Shown here: positions 18,447 through 29,248 of the stretch, piece by piece
Position numbering within the stretch: position 1 is the first letter of the stretch
Layout: each line of letters starts with the position of its first letter
NCBI GenBank assembly: GCA_013334225.1
Contig: JAAXXY010000003.1
Span: 62,001-126,000 of the forward strand
Length of the DNA stretch: 64,000 nt
Reading direction: 5' to 3'
DNA from: Chlorobiaceae bacterium
Lineage (GTDB): Bacteria > Bacteroidota > Chlorobiia > Chlorobiales > Chlorobiaceae
Notes under the pieces: generated by a model
The model's input: only the letters and a program-made list of their open reading frames with translations
Told to the model about the DNA's origin: nothing
Databases searched by the model: none
Made by a program: the position numbers and the translations under genes

Positions 18447-20411
18447 TTACGCCTTGGCTAACGCACCGGTAGGACAGCATTCGATCAGCGACTGGAAATC
18501 GAATGTCTTTCCTGCATCGAGCTGTTCGATACTGCGCACACAGATGCCGCAGTCCACACATTTTTCCCGTTCCATGCAGATATCGCTGTTTACTGCCTTG
18601 TAAAATCCTTCATGTTCCTGATGTTCGGGAGCGAAAGAGGGAAGATACCGAGAAGCAAGATCACGCAGCCTGCATTCGCCGACAGCTGTGCAGCGGCATT
18701 TGAGGCACCTGAGCGCTTCCTCGCGTGCGAGTTGTTCGGTATAGCCGGCTGAGACTTCAATGAAGCTTTTTACCCGTTCGGAAGCCGGGTGTTCGGGAAC
18801 CGGGACTCTTGCCGAGAGTGTCACTTCCTTATAAAATGTTTCCGGTATATCTTTCGTCGATCCATAGGATGAATTGAAATCAGCAGCAGGAGCGGTAACG
18901 CTTTTGCCGCTTACAAAGAGATCGATGAAATGTGCTGCCTTTTTTCCCTGCTCGATTGCCCGGATCGCGATATCTGCTCCTGTAACGCAGTCCCCTCCGG
19001 CGAATACCCATGGAATTTCAGATTGCAGGGTTTGCGGGTTTACCTGTAACCTGCCGCCGGCCGCAGTTCCAAGGCCGGCGCTGCAGGCTGCCGCGGGATC
19101 GACCTCCTGACCGATTGCCGAGATGAGCGTTCCGGCTTGCAACGTGAATTCGGAGCCCTCGACCGGTACCGGCCTGCGGCGTCCGCTGCCGTCGGGTTCG
19201 CCGGGCTTCATACGGACAGCTGTTATTGCAAGGTTATCCGTTTCTTTCTTTATCGCAAGAGGCGCTGCATGTTCGACAAGAAGAATTCCTTCATCCAGGG
19301 CCTCTTCGATTTCATGCCTGTTTGCCGGCATATCCTCTTTTGAACGGCGGTAGAGAATGGTCACGTTCGATGCCCCGAGCCTCAGGGCGGTTCTTGCCGC
19401 ATCTATAGCGGTATTGCCGCCGCCGGTCACCACGACCTTTTCACCAGGGCGCAGAGTCATGCCGGAAGCTGTTTTACGGAGGAAATCGATGCCGCTGATG
19501 ACACCGGTCAGGTTTTCACCATCGACACCCATTGCAGCGGACTTTTGGGCTCCCACGGCGAGAAAAAGTGCATCGAAGGCGCTTTTCAGGTTTTCAGCCG
19601 TTATCTCCTTACCGAAGGCGGTGCCGAAACGGAAATTGACGCCCATATCAGCAAGGGCTGCTATGTCATGGTCAATAACCTGTTCAGGAAGTCGAAAGCT
19701 GGGTATGCCGTAACGCATCATTCCCCCGGCTTTGCTGTCTTTTTCGAAAATCGTCACGTCATGGCCTTTGCAGCGGAGGAAATAGGCTGCCGTCAGGCCT
19801 GCGGGTCCTGAACCGATCACAGCGATTTTTTTCGTGGTTTCAGCAGCGATTTCCGGCAGCAGACGTTCCTGGCGCTGCATTTCGCTGTCTGCAGCATAGC
19901 GTTTCAGGGCACAGATGGAAACCGCATTTTCAACTCCGCGTCTTCTGCATTCATCCTCGCAGGGAGCAGGGCAGATCCTTCCGAGGATGCCCGGAAGGGG
20001 AATGGTTTCCTTGATGATTCTCAGGGCTTCGCGGTCATCGTTGCGGACTATGGCGTCAATAAAATCAGGAATGTTGCACCCAGCCGGGCATGACCGTTCA
20101 CATGGACCCAGACAGTCGCCGCAGTGCCTGCTTATGATACGTTCGAGGTTCTGGCGCCTCATCGCGTTCAGTTCGTCATTCTCCGTTTCAATGACCATAC
20201 CGTCGGAAACTTTTGTGCTGCAGGCCGGAACAAAGCGGTTCTTACCCTTGATTTCAACGATGCATATCCAGCAGGCTCCGGTTATTTCAAGGGATTTTTC
20301 AAAACAGAGCGTCGGAATGAAAATATCAGCCGACCTTGCAGCATCAAGAATGGACATTCCAGGTTCCGCCTCGACGGCTTTTCCGTTGATGATCATTGAA
20401 AGTGGTTTCAT
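18447..20411 (-). CDS. FAD/NAD(P)-dependent iron-sulfur oxidoreductase (GltD-like)
   Basis: A 654-residue multidomain electron-transfer protein. Order: 2Fe-2S ferredoxin-like domain (about 1-80); a Cys/His cluster region of the NuoG type (R-H-C-G-D-C-L-G-P-C); a GltD-like N-terminal 4Fe-4S segment; an FAD domain (GSGPAGLTAAYFL) and an NAD(P) domain (TGGGNTAIDAAR); and a C-terminal ferredoxin-like segment (CVDCGIC). It resembles glutamate synthase small-chain-like oxidoreductases that link pyridine nucleotides to other redox partners. The ATG at 20411 begins just 14 bases after the ispH stop; a longer frame would run into ispH. Partner and direction of electron flow are unknown, but coupling to IspH is attractive. 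Confidence 0.85.
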   Translation of the reverse strand: MKPLSMIINGKAVEAEPGMSILDAARSADIFIPTLCFEKSLEITGACWICIVEIKGKNRFVPACSTKVSDGMVIETENDELNAMRRQNLERIISRHCGDCLGPCERSCPAGCNIPDFIDAIVRNDDREALRIIKETIPLPGILGRICPAPCEDECRRRGVENAVSICALKRYAADSEMQRQERLLPEIAAETTKKIAVIGSGPAGLTAAYFLRCKGHDVTIFEKDSKAGGMMRYGIPSFRLPEQVIDHDIAALADMGVNFRFGTAFGKEITAENLKSAFDALFLAVGAQKSAAMGVDGENLTGVISGIDFLRKTASGMTLRPGEKVVVTGGGNTAIDAARTALRLGASNVTILYRRSKEDMPANRHEIEEALDEGILLVEHAAPLAIKKETDNLAITAVRMKPGEPDGSGRRRPVPVEGSEFTLQAGTLISAIGQEVDPAAACSAGLGTAAGGRLQVNPQTLQSEIPWVFAGGDCVTGADIAIRAIEQGKKAAHFIDLFVSGKSVTAPAADFNSSYGSTKDIPETFYKEVTLSARVPVPEHPASERVKSFIEVSAGYTEQLAREEALRCLKCRCTAVGECRLRDLASRYLPSFAPEHQEHEGFYKAVNSDICMEREKCVDCGICVRSIEQLDAGKTFDFQSLIECCPTGALAKA

Positions 20412-20425
20412 AAGGCTAAACAGCG

Positions 20426-21418
20426 TTATTGTTCCTTGTTTCCGGCTTCTGGCGATTTTCCGTAGGTTGCCTCGATACAGGCAGCGACTTTTTCGAGCAG
20501 CCACATCGGTGTCGAAGTAGCGCCGCAGACACCGACACTCGTGACGGCTGTCCCGTCATTTTCTCTAAACCACCGCTCATCGAGATCACTGGTATCTTCG
20601 ATGAAATAGCTTCGCGGATTTGCTTCCCTGCAGATATTGTAAAGCACCTGACCGTTCGAGCTTTTTTTGCCGGCGACAAAAACGATGCATGCATTGGCAA
20701 GGGCAAAGTCATACAGCTTCCGATTGCGGCTCGATACCTGTACGCAGATGGTATCTTTGTATACGTGAGAGGGCATGGGGCGAACGCCGGTGATTTCCGC
20801 CGTTATGTCGATGTCGCGGATTGCCATCCATGGCTTATCTCCTTCTGTTTCCGATGGGACGAACAGTTTTTCGAGATTGGCCTTGAGCTCGTAAAAACCC
20901 GGAACATCCATGGTAGTCTGGGAAATCAGCGCTGATTTTTTTGCAAGGTCCAGCGCTTTTGTTTCTTCAGGGTCCGACAGGTCGGCATGTTTGATGATAA
21001 CGGCGCTGTTGCCGCATTGTCCGTTGATACCGATAACCTCCGGGTGGACCCGCTTGCCGTAAATGATGATCTGGTAACCGAGCTGATGCAGGAGCCGGAC
21101 AGTGCGCTGAAGCCTCGATACGACCGGACAGGTGGTGTCTGTCACCGCCAGTCTGTTTTGTTCGGCTGTTCTGTATGTCGAAGGCGGCTCGCCGTGTGCC
21201 CTTATCAGCACGGGAGCGTTTTCCAGCTCATTGAGTTTTTCATCTTCAATGGTGATCAGGCCGAGCGACTCGAGCCTTTTCACCTCGACTTCGTTGTGGA
21301 CGACATCACCGAGAGAGTACAGCACGCCATTTTCGCGCAGTTTTTCTTCTGCGACATGAATGGTTCCCTGCACACCGATGCAGAAACCCGAGGAAGTTCT
21401 GTCAAGGTTAACTTTCAC
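20426..21418 (-). CDS. ispH: 4-hydroxy-3-methylbut-2-enyl diphosphate reductase
   Basis: A 330-residue 4Fe-4S enzyme, the last step of the MEP isoprenoid pathway, making IPP and DMAPP for carotenoids, quinones and chlorophyll tails. The three cluster cysteines of LytB/IspH are visible in FCIGV (Cys13), DTTCPVV and CGATSTP, and the substrate-binding stretch RAHGEPP is present. Length is normal. It is followed by a flavin/iron-sulfur oxidoreductase 14 bases downstream. It starts about 70 bases beyond the end of murI on the same strand. Confidence 0.96.
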   Translation of the reverse strand: MKVNLDRTSSGFCIGVQGTIHVAEEKLRENGVLYSLGDVVHNEVEVKRLESLGLITIEDEKLNELENAPVLIRAHGEPPSTYRTAEQNRLAVTDTTCPVVSRLQRTVRLLHQLGYQIIIYGKRVHPEVIGINGQCGNSAVIIKHADLSDPEETKALDLAKKSALISQTTMDVPGFYELKANLEKLFVPSETEGDKPWMAIRDIDITAEITGVRPMPSHVYKDTICVQVSSRNRKLYDFALANACIVFVAGKKSSNGQVLYNICREANPRSYFIEDTSDLDERWFRENDGTAVTSVGVCGATSTPMWLLEKVAACIEATYGKSPEAGNKEQ

Positions 21419-21488
21419 AATGAACCGGTTAAAACAATAATATGTAACATGCCCGGCTGAAAAAGCCAGGGATTCTCAATTTATGGTA

Positions 21489-22304
21489 TTACACTTCCAC
21501 CAGCTCGACGTCAGGCAGTTCCGATCCGAGGAAGAGCTTGTATATCATGCTGAACTTCTGGGGAAGGTCGCTTACCATCAAGTGTGGTAAAGCATGCTCT
21601 CCCGAATTGTTCAACAGTCCGGATTCCTCGAGAAGTTCCCTTGTCCGCAGGGCAACCGCTTCGGCTGAATCGATGATGCAAATTGCCGGCCCGATCGTTT
21701 CCTCGATTATTCTTCGCAGTATTGGATAATGTGTGCAGCCGAGGACCAGCGTGTCAATATCCTGATTGATGATTCCTGCAAGGTAGTCCCTCGCAATGAG
21801 CCTTGTCGCATCATGGTCGATAAGTCCTTCCTCGGCAAGGGGAACGAAAAGCGGGCATGCCTTCGAAACCACATGTATATCGGGATCAAGCTCATTGATG
21901 GTGCATGCGTAGGCATTCGAGCATATCGTCGCCTGTGTTCCGATGACTCCGATCCGGTTATTGGAGGTTGCCTCCACAGCAAGACCCGCACCGGCTTTCA
22001 GTACTCCGATCACCGGTATGCTGCCGCATACTTTTTCAACCACATCGAGAGCGAGAGCTGAAACGGTGTTGCACGCCACAATGATCAATTTGGGCTGGTA
22101 CCGCATGAGAATGGCTGTATCATCAGCCGCATATTTACGAATGGTAACCTGGGATTTAGTACCATAGGGAACTCTCGCCGTATCTCCGAAATAGATGATT
22201 TTTTCGAAAGGCAGAGCGGCCCGGATCGCTTTGACGACAGTCAGCCCACCGATACCCGAATCGAAAATACCGATGGGGTTGTCAGATGTAACTTTATGGT
22301 GCAT
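21489..22304 (-). CDS. murI: Glutamate racemase
   Basis: A 271-residue cofactor-independent racemase that makes D-glutamate for peptidoglycan. All family signatures are present: [10 protein letters not shown] near the N-terminus, ACNTVSA holding the first catalytic cysteine, and GCTHYP holding the second. Length is normal. It lies 20 bases after ychF and upstream of ispH, all on the minus strand, so ychF-murI-ispH-oxidoreductase could be one transcript. Confidence 0.96.
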   Translation of the reverse strand: MHHKVTSDNPIGIFDSGIGGLTVVKAIRAALPFEKIIYFGDTARVPYGTKSQVTIRKYAADDTAILMRYQPKLIIVACNTVSALALDVVEKVCGSIPVIGVLKAGAGLAVEATSNNRIGVIGTQATICSNAYACTINELDPDIHVVSKACPLFVPLAEEGLIDHDATRLIARDYLAGIINQDIDTLVLGCTHYPILRRIIEETIGPAICIIDSAEAVALRTRELLEESGLLNNSGEHALPHLMVSDLPQKFSMIYKLFLGSELPDVELVEV

Positions 22305-22324
22305 GTCAGGCCGGTGTTAAAAAA

Positions 22325-23416
22325 TTAAACGTTGAAACGGAAAACGATCACGTCGCCGTCCCTGACGATGTAATCCCGTCCCTCGGAGCGGAGTTTTCCC
22401 GCTTCCCTGACTTTCTGTTCGGAACCGAGATCGATCAGATCCTTGTAGAACATGACTTCGGCACGGATGAACCCTTTTTCGAAATCTGAATGTATCGCGC
22501 CTGCAGCTTCCGGTGCGGCGGCACCCTTGCGGATGGTCCATGCATGGACTTCCTTTTCACCGGCCGTGAAGTAGGTCTGCAGCCCGAGCAGGTCATAGGC
22601 CGTCTGGATCAGCCGGTCAAGTCCGGACATTTTCAGTCCGAGGCTTTCCAGAAATTCCGGACGTTCTTCTTCGGGAAGTTCTGCTATATCGGCCTCGGCT
22701 CTGGCGCTGATGATCAGCATTTTGGCACCTGATGCGGCTGCGATCTCCGCAACCTTTTCCGTATAGCTGTTGCCATCCGGCAGATCGGACTCGGCAACAT
22801 TGGCTGCAAAAAGAACCGGTTTGAAAGAGAGCAGGAAAAACTGCCTTGCAGTTGCCTCTTCTTCAGGTGTCTCGACTATCCTGCGGACCGGGATGCCTTC
22901 GCTGAGGCCTTTTATTATTTTTTCAGCAAGCTCGACCTGCTGGAGCAGTTCTTTTTCCTTTCTTGCATTTTTTTTCAGCCTGTCGAGCCGGCGCTCCATG
23001 CTTTCGAGGTCGGCCAGCATGAGTTCGGTTTCGATGGTTTCAATGTCGGCGGCAGGGTTGATTTTTCCTTCGACATGTATGATATTTTCGTCATCAAAAC
23101 ACCGGACGACGTGAACGATTGCATCGACTTCCCTGATATGGGAGAGAAACTGGTTGCCGAGGCCTTCTCCCTTGCTTGCACCTTTGACCAGTCCGGCGAT
23201 ATCGACTATTTCAAGTGCAGCTGGTACCAGTGTCGGTGTTTTCACAACATCGGCGATCAGTTGCATTCTTTCGTCCGGTACAAGCACGGTTCCGACATTC
23301 GGTTCGATGGTACAGAACGGATAGTTGGCTGCTTCTGCCTGTTTTGCAGTGATGGCGTTGAAAAGCGTCGATTTCCCGACATTCGGGAGCCCGACAATCC
23401 CGCAGCGAAGAGACAT
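22325..23416 (-). CDS. ychF: Redox-regulated ATPase/GTPase YchF (OLA1 family)
   Basis: A 363-residue Obg-family P-loop NTPase that binds ribosomes and prefers ATP. The P-loop GLPNVGKS is at residues 9-16, a coiled insertion lies in mid-protein, and a TGS domain closes the C-terminus. The frame stays open for 39 codons upstream, but that stretch is A/T-rich, unlike the family, and overlaps the cmk promoter region. The ATG at 23416 gives the universal YchF N-terminus. It is divergent from cmk. Confidence 0.95.
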   Translation of the reverse strand: MSLRCGIVGLPNVGKSTLFNAITAKQAEAANYPFCTIEPNVGTVLVPDERMQLIADVVKTPTLVPAALEIVDIAGLVKGASKGEGLGNQFLSHIREVDAIVHVVRCFDDENIIHVEGKINPAADIETIETELMLADLESMERRLDRLKKNARKEKELLQQVELAEKIIKGLSEGIPVRRIVETPEEEATARQFFLLSFKPVLFAANVAESDLPDGNSYTEKVAEIAAASGAKMLIISARAEADIAELPEEERPEFLESLGLKMSGLDRLIQTAYDLLGLQTYFTAGEKEVHAWTIRKGAAAPEAAGAIHSDFEKGFIRAEVMFYKDLIDLGSEQKVREAGKLRSEGRDYIVRDGDVIVFRFNV

Positions 23417-23527
23417 AGGAAAAAGGTTTTTAATGAAGTTGATGCTTTCAATAAATTCAAGGCTAACATGTAAACAATATGTTTGGAAAAAGCAAATTAT
23501 TTTTATAAAATAGCGGGCTAATGTAAA

Positions 23528-24241
23528 ATGCACGTGGAGCAGGGTATCAGAACGAATCGTATCATTATTGCCATAGATGGCCCGGCGGCTTCCGGAAAAA
23601 GCACAACAGCCCGGAAAGTGGCCAGAATGCTGGGTTATACTTATATCGATACCGGAGCGATGTACCGCTCAGTAACCCTGAAAGCCATACGCAGGAACGT
23701 TATCGATGATTTACGGCGCTCTCCAGAGAGCGTTGTTGCTTTATTGGAGGATATCACTATCCGTTTTGACGGTGACCATGTTTACCTCGACGGCACCGAT
23801 GTCACGGAAGCGATCAGGGATAATCGTGTCAGCCGTGAAGTGAGTTTTATCAGTTCGCTCAAACCGGTTCGTGACAGGCTTAGACAGATGCAGCAGGAGC
23901 TTGGAAAACTGCGCGGAGTGGTCATGGACGGAAGAGATATCGGGACCATTGTTTTTCCTGATGCCGAACTGAAGATATTTCTGGTGGCCGATGCCCGCGA
24001 AAGAGCTGAGCGGCGGTACGCGGAATTGAAGGCAAAGTCGAATGGCGCATCCGGACTTCCAGGCATCGAGGAGCTTGAAGAAGAGATAAAGGAAAGGGAC
24101 CGGGCCGATGCTGAACGGGAGCATGCTCCCCTGAGGAAACATCCTGATGCCACGGAAATCGATACATCGGATCTGAGCGTTGAACAGCAGGTACGGAAAG
24201 TTTACGAACTTGCACTGGCATTACTGAAGGAAGACCGATAA
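23528..24241 (+). CDS. cmk: Cytidylate kinase
   Basis: A 237-residue nucleoside monophosphate kinase that phosphorylates CMP and dCMP. The P-loop is GPAASGKS at 18-25, followed by the family's DTGAMYR and the DGRDIG motif in the CMP-binding part. An internal acidic/basic helix (about 172-195) is the normal LID-associated region. It sits directly ahead of rpsA, the cmk-rpsA order found in many bacteria. Confidence 0.96.
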   Translation: MHVEQGIRTNRIIIAIDGPAASGKSTTARKVARMLGYTYIDTGAMYRSVTLKAIRRNVIDDLRRSPESVVALLEDITIRFDGDHVYLDGTDVTEAIRDNRVSREVSFISSLKPVRDRLRQMQQELGKLRGVVMDGRDIGTIVFPDAELKIFLVADARERAERRYAELKAKSNGASGLPGIEELEEEIKERDRADAEREHAPLRKHPDATEIDTSDLSVEQQVRKVYELALALLKEDR

Positions 24242-24351
24242 ACTGCAGCACGATGATCGATGTTTCAATATTTTTTTTCATTAACCACAAACCCTCCTGC
24301 TGAAATCTCTCGCGGCGGACAGGTAAATTCAAGAGAGGAAGGAAACAATTA

Positions 24352-26136
24352 ATGGCAGAAGCATTCACACAGGACAAAAAGGTCAAGGAAAGACCTGCGA
24401 GGAAAAAAATCAAGGTTTTTGCTCTTTACGAGCCGGCCGAACTTGCGCAGATGGAGCAGCTTTACACCAGCACGCTCAATGAAATCACCGAAAACGAGAT
24501 TATCAAAGGCAGGATTGTCTCGATATCCAACAAGGATGTCACGATCGATGTCGGTTTCAAGTCGGAAGGTATCGTTCCGCTCCTCGAATTCAGGGCTGAT
24601 GATGAGGTAAAGGTTGGAGATGATGTTGACGTATACCTCGAGAACATCGAGGACAAGATGGGACAGCTCATTCTTTCAAAGAAGAAGGCTGATGTCCTGA
24701 GAATCTGGGACAAGATTTACGATTCGATCGAAAACGATACCATTATTACCGGCAAGATCATCAACCGCGTCAAAGGCGGTATGACCGTTTCGCTTTCCGG
24801 TGTGGAAGCCTTCCTTCCTGGATCCCAGATCGATGTCAAGCCGGTCCGTGATTTCGACGCCCTTGTCGGTCAGACCATGGATTTCAGGGTTGTCAAGATC
24901 AATCCGGTCACACAGAATATTGTCGTCAGCCATAAAGTCATTCTTGAAGAGGCTTATGCCGCACGCCGCGAGGAGATGCTCGCCAACATCAAGGTGGGTA
25001 TGGTGCTCGAAGGTACCGTCAAGAACATCACCGATTTCGGTATTTTCGTCGATCTCGGCGGACTCGACGGTCTTGTTCACATTACCGATATAACCTGGGG
25101 CAGGATCAATCATCCTTCCGAGGTTGTGGAGCTCGATCAGCCTATCAAGGTTGTTGTTGTCGGGTTCGACGAGAACACCAAGAGGGTCTCTCTCGGCATG
25201 AAGCAGCTTGAATCCCATCCATGGGAAAACATCGAGATCAAGTATCCGGTCGGCTCGAAAGCCCAGGGCCGTGTCGTATCGATTACCGATTACGGCGCCT
25301 TCGTCGAGATCGAGAAAGGTATCGAAGGTCTTGTTCATATTTCCGAGATGAGCTGGACACAGCATATCAAGCATCCGGGTCAGTTCGTCACGCTCGGGCA
25401 GGAAGTCGAGTGTGTCATCCTCAACATCGACAAGGACCACACAAAGCTTTCACTTTCCATGAAGCGGGTGAACGAGGATCCATGGATCGCTTTATCCGAG
25501 AAATATGTCGAAGGCTCGCTGCATAAAGGAACCGTCAGCAATATCACCGATTTCGGCGTTTTCGTCGAGCTCGAGCCCGGTGTCGACGGACTTGTTCATA
25601 TTTCCGACCTTTCATGGACAAAGAAAATCCGCCATCCGAGCGAACTGGTCAAAAAGAACCAGGAACTCGAGGTCAAGGTTCTCAAATTTGATGTTCATGC
25701 CCGCAGGATAGCACTCGGTCACAAACAGATCAATCAGGACCCGTGGGATGAATTCGAACAGAAGTATGCCGTTGGTGCTGAAACTCCCGGTCAGATCTCA
25801 CAGATCATTGAAAAGGGCGTCATCGTGATTCTTCCAGGCGATGTTGATGGCTTCGTTCCTGTGTCGCACCTCCTTCAGGGCGGTGTGAAGGATATCCATT
25901 CATCGTTCAGGATCGGTGATGAACTGCCTCTTCGTGTCATCGAGTTCGACAAGGAGAACAAGCGTATCATTCTTTCCGCACTTGAATATTTCAAGGACAA
26001 GAGCAGGGAAGAGATCGAGGCGTATCTGCAGGCCCATCCAAACGAGAAAAAGGAGATCGAAGCAGCTTCAGCTGAACTGGAACCCCCATTCAAATCCTCT
26101 GACAAGAGAGGCGGGGAAAAAGCTGCCGATCGATAA
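24352..26136 (+). CDS. rpsA: 30S ribosomal protein S1
   Basis: A 594-residue protein made of six S1 RNA-binding repeats. It binds mRNA leaders and is needed for initiation on weak ribosome binding sites. The best-preserved repeats carry G-x-V-x-x-I-x-D-F-G-x-F-V-x-L and G-L-V-H-I-S at about residues 215-460. An N-terminal lysine-rich extension of about 20 residues precedes the first repeat. AGGAAGGAA precedes the ATG. It follows cmk by 110 bases and ends 30 bases before a strong terminator. Confidence 0.97.
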   Translation: MAEAFTQDKKVKERPARKKIKVFALYEPAELAQMEQLYTSTLNEITENEIIKGRIVSISNKDVTIDVGFKSEGIVPLLEFRADDEVKVGDDVDVYLENIEDKMGQLILSKKKADVLRIWDKIYDSIENDTIITGKIINRVKGGMTVSLSGVEAFLPGSQIDVKPVRDFDALVGQTMDFRVVKINPVTQNIVVSHKVILEEAYAARREEMLANIKVGMVLEGTVKNITDFGIFVDLGGLDGLVHITDITWGRINHPSEVVELDQPIKVVVVGFDENTKRVSLGMKQLESHPWENIEIKYPVGSKAQGRVVSITDYGAFVEIEKGIEGLVHISEMSWTQHIKHPGQFVTLGQEVECVILNIDKDHTKLSLSMKRVNEDPWIALSEKYVEGSLHKGTVSNITDFGVFVELEPGVDGLVHISDLSWTKKIRHPSELVKKNQELEVKVLKFDVHARRIALGHKQINQDPWDEFEQKYAVGAETPGQISQIIEKGVIVILPGDVDGFVPVSHLLQGGVKDIHSSFRIGDELPLRVIEFDKENKRIILSALEYFKDKSREEIEAYLQAHPNEKKEIEAASAELEPPFKSSDKRGGEKAADR

Positions 26137-26165
26137 ATAAGCGTTTTTTTGATGTTCGAATTGTA

Positions 26166-26205
26166 GAAAAAGCTGCCCCGGATGCAAAACCGGGGCAGCT
26201 TTTTT
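26166..26205 (+). terminator. rpsA terminator
   Basis: GAAAAAGCTGCCCCGG and its complement form a long stem with an A tract before and a T tract after, 30 bases downstream of the rpsA stop. The same GCTGCC-type stem is used after petB. Confidence 0.92.
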
Positions 26206-26218
26206 CATTATCGGACCG

Positions 26219-26281
26219 ATCAGACCGATCGGTCTGATTTTCCTCCAGTCCCCAGTTCCCAATCCCCAGTTCCCAATCCCC
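26219..26281 (+). repeat. 20-bp perfect palindrome plus short tandem repeat
   Basis: ATCAGACCGATCGGTCTGAT (26219-26238) is a perfect palindrome. It is followed at 26246-26281 by a C-rich direct repeat based on CCCAGTTCCCAAT, present about two and a half times. Both lie between the rpsA terminator and the end of the convergent era gene. A related GATCGGA motif follows the petB terminator (39491-39510), and similar C-rich words recur near 58541 and 58925. Confidence 0.7.
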
Positions 26282-26284
26282 GAT

Positions 26285-27202
26285 TCAGTATCCGTAACTT
26301 TTCAGCAGATTGTGTTTCTTTCGCCAGTCAGGACGGATTTTTACAAAAAGTTCAAGGTATACCGGCCTGCCAAGCATTTCCTCAATATCTTTTCTTGCAG
26401 CCTGACCCAGTTTTTTCAGGGCTGCGCCTTTCTGTCCGATCAGGATAAGTTTCTGGCTTTCCCGTTCAACGATAATCGAGCAGCGGATGAGGTCTTTTCT
26501 GGAAGGGTCGCTTTCATGCTGTTCCCTGAACTCGTCGACCACAACTTCGGCTGAATAGGGAACCTCCTGTCCGTAAAGGAGAAATATTTTTTCACGTATG
26601 ATTTCGCTCGCAAAAAACCGTTCTGGAGCTGTACTGAGCGAATCTTCAGGATATAAGGGAGGGGAGTCCGGAAGAAAAGGCTCGATCGTTTGGACAAGAG
26701 TATCGAGATTTGTTCTTTTCAGGGCGGAAACGGAAAGGACGGCATCCGGATGCCATGTATTTCTTATGATTTCTTCAGCCTCTTTCTGCTGTTCACGGCT
26801 GACAAGATCGCTTTTATTTAGCACGGATATTACCGGTTTCCTGGCAGGTTTCAGCCAGTTATTGAAAAGTTCTTCAGCGAATTCACGGTCAAAAAGATTA
26901 TTTTTTTTCGAATAAGGCAGAAGTGCAATCACGACGTCGGCCTCTTTGAGTGTTTCACGCACGATCGAGAGCATCGATTCATGCAGCTTCTGTTCCGGGT
27001 CCATTATTCCCGGAGTATCAAGAAAAATGATCTGGCAATTGTCCTTGTGGTATATTCCTGTGATTTTTTTTCTTGTGGTTTGCGGTTTTGGTGTTACTAT
27101 GGAAAGCTTGTAGTCGAGCAGTTCGTTAAGCAGCGTGGATTTGCCTGCATTAGGAGGACCGGCAATAACCGCAAAGCCGCAGGAATAGGTTGTATGCTCC
27201 AT
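26285..27202 (-). CDS. era: GTPase Era
   Basis: A 305-residue GTPase with a C-terminal KH domain that binds the 3' end of 16S rRNA during 30S assembly. The P-loop GPPNAGKS is at 15-22, DTPG and NKSD follow in order, and the KH domain ends the protein with the family's basic tail. Length is normal. It is divergent from rodA, with 98 bases between the starts. Confidence 0.96.
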   Translation of the reverse strand: MEHTTYSCGFAVIAGPPNAGKSTLLNELLDYKLSIVTPKPQTTRKKITGIYHKDNCQIIFLDTPGIMDPEQKLHESMLSIVRETLKEADVVIALLPYSKKNNLFDREFAEELFNNWLKPARKPVISVLNKSDLVSREQQKEAEEIIRNTWHPDAVLSVSALKRTNLDTLVQTIEPFLPDSPPLYPEDSLSTAPERFFASEIIREKIFLLYGQEVPYSAEVVVDEFREQHESDPSRKDLIRCSIIVERESQKLILIGQKGAALKKLGQAARKDIEEMLGRPVYLELFVKIRPDWRKKHNLLKSYGY

Positions 27203-27300
27203 ATACTATTTTAAGATGTGATCAGTCTGTGTTCAGGGAACAATACTAAATTTTCATCTCTGGCGATAGCGAAAAAGAACAACGTATTGAATTCTTTGTA

Positions 27301-28530
27301 ATGGAAAGTAAATCCGATTCAAATATTGATTATTGGCTTCTTGTGCCGATGGCTGGGCTTATCGTGATCGGCCTGATGGCGATTTTCAGTGCAACAAACG
27401 GAGCCGGCGAAACGATTCTCTTCTACCGTCAGCTTGTATGGGGACTTATCGGCGTTGTGGCAGTTGCGTTTGTCATTTTCAACGATGCCCGCTTTATCAG
27501 GGATAATTCCTATATCTTTTATGTTATCGGAATTCTCATGCTTATAGCTGTTCTGATTTTCGGAAGGAAAATTGCCGGTCAGACAAGCTGGTTTAAAATA
27601 GGCTTTTTCAGTTTTCAACCTTCGGAAATTGCAAAAATGGCGACAATCCTCGCACTTGCAAAATTTCTTTCCGATGACGATACCGATATACATTCCATAC
27701 CTCATTTTCTTATAGCCCTTGCAATTGCATTGATTCCTGCAGTACTTATCATGCTGCAACCTGATATGGGTACTACGCTTACCTGTCTTTCCTTTGTTAT
27801 TCCAATGATCGTCATGGCAGGTTTCGATATCTATATTCTCATGCTCGTTGCCTTTCCCCTGATTCTGGTTTTATCGGGCTTTTTCAACATTTATTTTATT
27901 ATCAGCCTTGCAGTGCTGGAGTTTATTGCTCTTGTAGCCTGGAAAAGAAAGTTCCAATTCCATCAATTGTTTGTTGTTCTTTCCGGTCTTGGTGTCAGTC
28001 TACTGACAGGAACATTCGCGAGTTCAATTCTCAAACCGCATCAGATGAAAAGGATCCAGATCTTTCTTGATCCCTTGTCTGATCCGCAAGGTGCGGGCTA
28101 TAATACTCTTCAGGCTAAAATTGCTATAAGTTCAGGAGGGATATTGGGAAAAGGGTTTCTTCACGGAACGCAGACGCAGCTCCGGTTCATACCGGCACAA
28201 TGGACCGATTTCATATTTTGTGTTATAGCGGAAGAACTTGGTTTTATAGGTGCGGCATTATTGCTGTCCTGTTATCTTATTCTTATTCTCAGGCTCACCA
28301 ATGTAATTTTTGCAATAAAAAACAAATTCGTCGAACTGACCGTTGCCGGTTTTGTTTCTCTGATGTTTGTTCACGTCGTTATCAATGTGGGCATGACAAT
28401 CGGTCTCATTCCTGTTATCGGAGTGCCACTTCCGTTTGTTTCGTACGGAGGATCTTCTCTTGTTGGCAATATGATCATGGTTGGTCTTGCAATGAACTTT
28501 TACCGGAACAGACGGCTTCTCGGGTATTAA
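27301..28530 (+). CDS. rodA: Rod shape-determining protein RodA (SEDS glycosyltransferase)
   Basis: A 409-residue polytopic SEDS protein that polymerises lipid II during lateral wall growth, together with a class B PBP. About ten hydrophobic helices are evident, and the SEDS C-terminal signature ([14 protein letters not shown]) is intact near residue 377. No partner PBP2 or MreB gene lies in the window. The gene is single and ends at a strong terminator. Confidence 0.95.
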   Translation: MESKSDSNIDYWLLVPMAGLIVIGLMAIFSATNGAGETILFYRQLVWGLIGVVAVAFVIFNDARFIRDNSYIFYVIGILMLIAVLIFGRKIAGQTSWFKIGFFSFQPSEIAKMATILALAKFLSDDDTDIHSIPHFLIALAIALIPAVLIMLQPDMGTTLTCLSFVIPMIVMAGFDIYILMLVAFPLILVLSGFFNIYFIISLAVLEFIALVAWKRKFQFHQLFVVLSGLGVSLLTGTFASSILKPHQMKRIQIFLDPLSDPQGAGYNTLQAKIAISSGGILGKGFLHGTQTQLRFIPAQWTDFIFCVIAEELGFIGAALLLSCYLILILRLTNVIFAIKNKFVELTVAGFVSLMFVHVVINVGMTIGLIPVIGVPLPFVSYGGSSLVGNMIMVGLAMNFYRNRRLLGY

Positions 28531-28545
28531 AACAAACGAGATGAA

Positions 28546-28575
28546 TAAAAAAGCGCATCGAGATGCGCTTTTTTA
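28546..28575 (+). terminator. rodA terminator
   Basis: AAGCGCATCGAGATGCGCTT forms an 8-bp stem with a tight loop, flanked by A and T tracts. It begins 16 bases after the rodA stop and may also serve the convergent gene at 28618. Confidence 0.9.
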
Positions 28576-28617
28576 TTAAATGACAGAGCCTAACGAAATT
28601 GAATGCTTCCGGAACGC

Positions 28618-29079
28618 TTACTTTTTTATCTGGTAAACAAAACGCTTGCCATCTTTTCCTGCGGGAACTCGTTCGATTTCAGGATCCGTAGCCCCGTATT
28701 TGTTGAACCAGAGGCTGACTGTTGTTCCTTTTGTGTTGAGAGCTTCTCCGATATCCCTTGGTTTGAAGGTTTTATCAGGGTTTGAACGGAGCAGATTCTT
28801 GATTGCAGCACCAAGCTGACCACGTCCGAACTTGGAAGTGACTGTTGTTTCTGCAGGTGCAGTGCCTTCAAGTTTCGAAAGATTTGACTCGAGCTTTTTT
28901 ATAATACTGTTCAGTTCATCTTCCAGTGGCTTTATTTTTTCCTGGAATTCACTTTGAGTTTCAGCTATTTTCGCCTGAAGTTTCTTTTTTTCTTCAACGA
29001 GTGTTTGAAAATGATCAATTTTTTGAATGAAAAGATCGTACTTGTCAGGGGATCCGATATCTTTTTTGAATGCGCTCAT
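28618..29079 (-). CDS. Coiled-coil protein with a possible winged-helix C-terminal domain
   Basis: A 153-residue protein of unknown function. Residues about 15-70 are a long charged coiled coil. After a linker (about 72-82), the C-terminal 70 residues look like a compact basic winged-helix fold (GQLGAAIKNLLRSNP, then F-K-P-R-D-I-G-E-A-L, then a W-F-x-K-Y segment). That build suggests a dimeric DNA-binding protein, but I do not recognise the family. ATG at 29079 is used; a GTG three codons earlier is also possible, and neither has a clear ribosome binding site. It stands alone, with A/T-rich DNA upstream. Confidence 0.72.
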   Translation of the reverse strand: MSAFKKDIGSPDKYDLFIQKIDHFQTLVEEKKKLQAKIAETQSEFQEKIKPLEDELNSIIKKLESNLSKLEGTAPAETTVTSKFGRGQLGAAIKNLLRSNPDKTFKPRDIGEALNTKGTTVSLWFNKYGATDPEIERVPAGKDGKRFVYQIKK

Positions 29080-29248
29080 TTTGTGCACTATTAATGTTTG
29101 TTATAGTAATTTGTGTAACTAATAAAATATATAATAAATGAAGTATCTATCCAAAATAATATTGTTTGTTTGTTTTTCGCAATATTTAAAGGTCTGGAAT
29201 AATATTGACGTGTGATTTCAGAGTATGAGAATCAGGTAAAAGTGTAAT

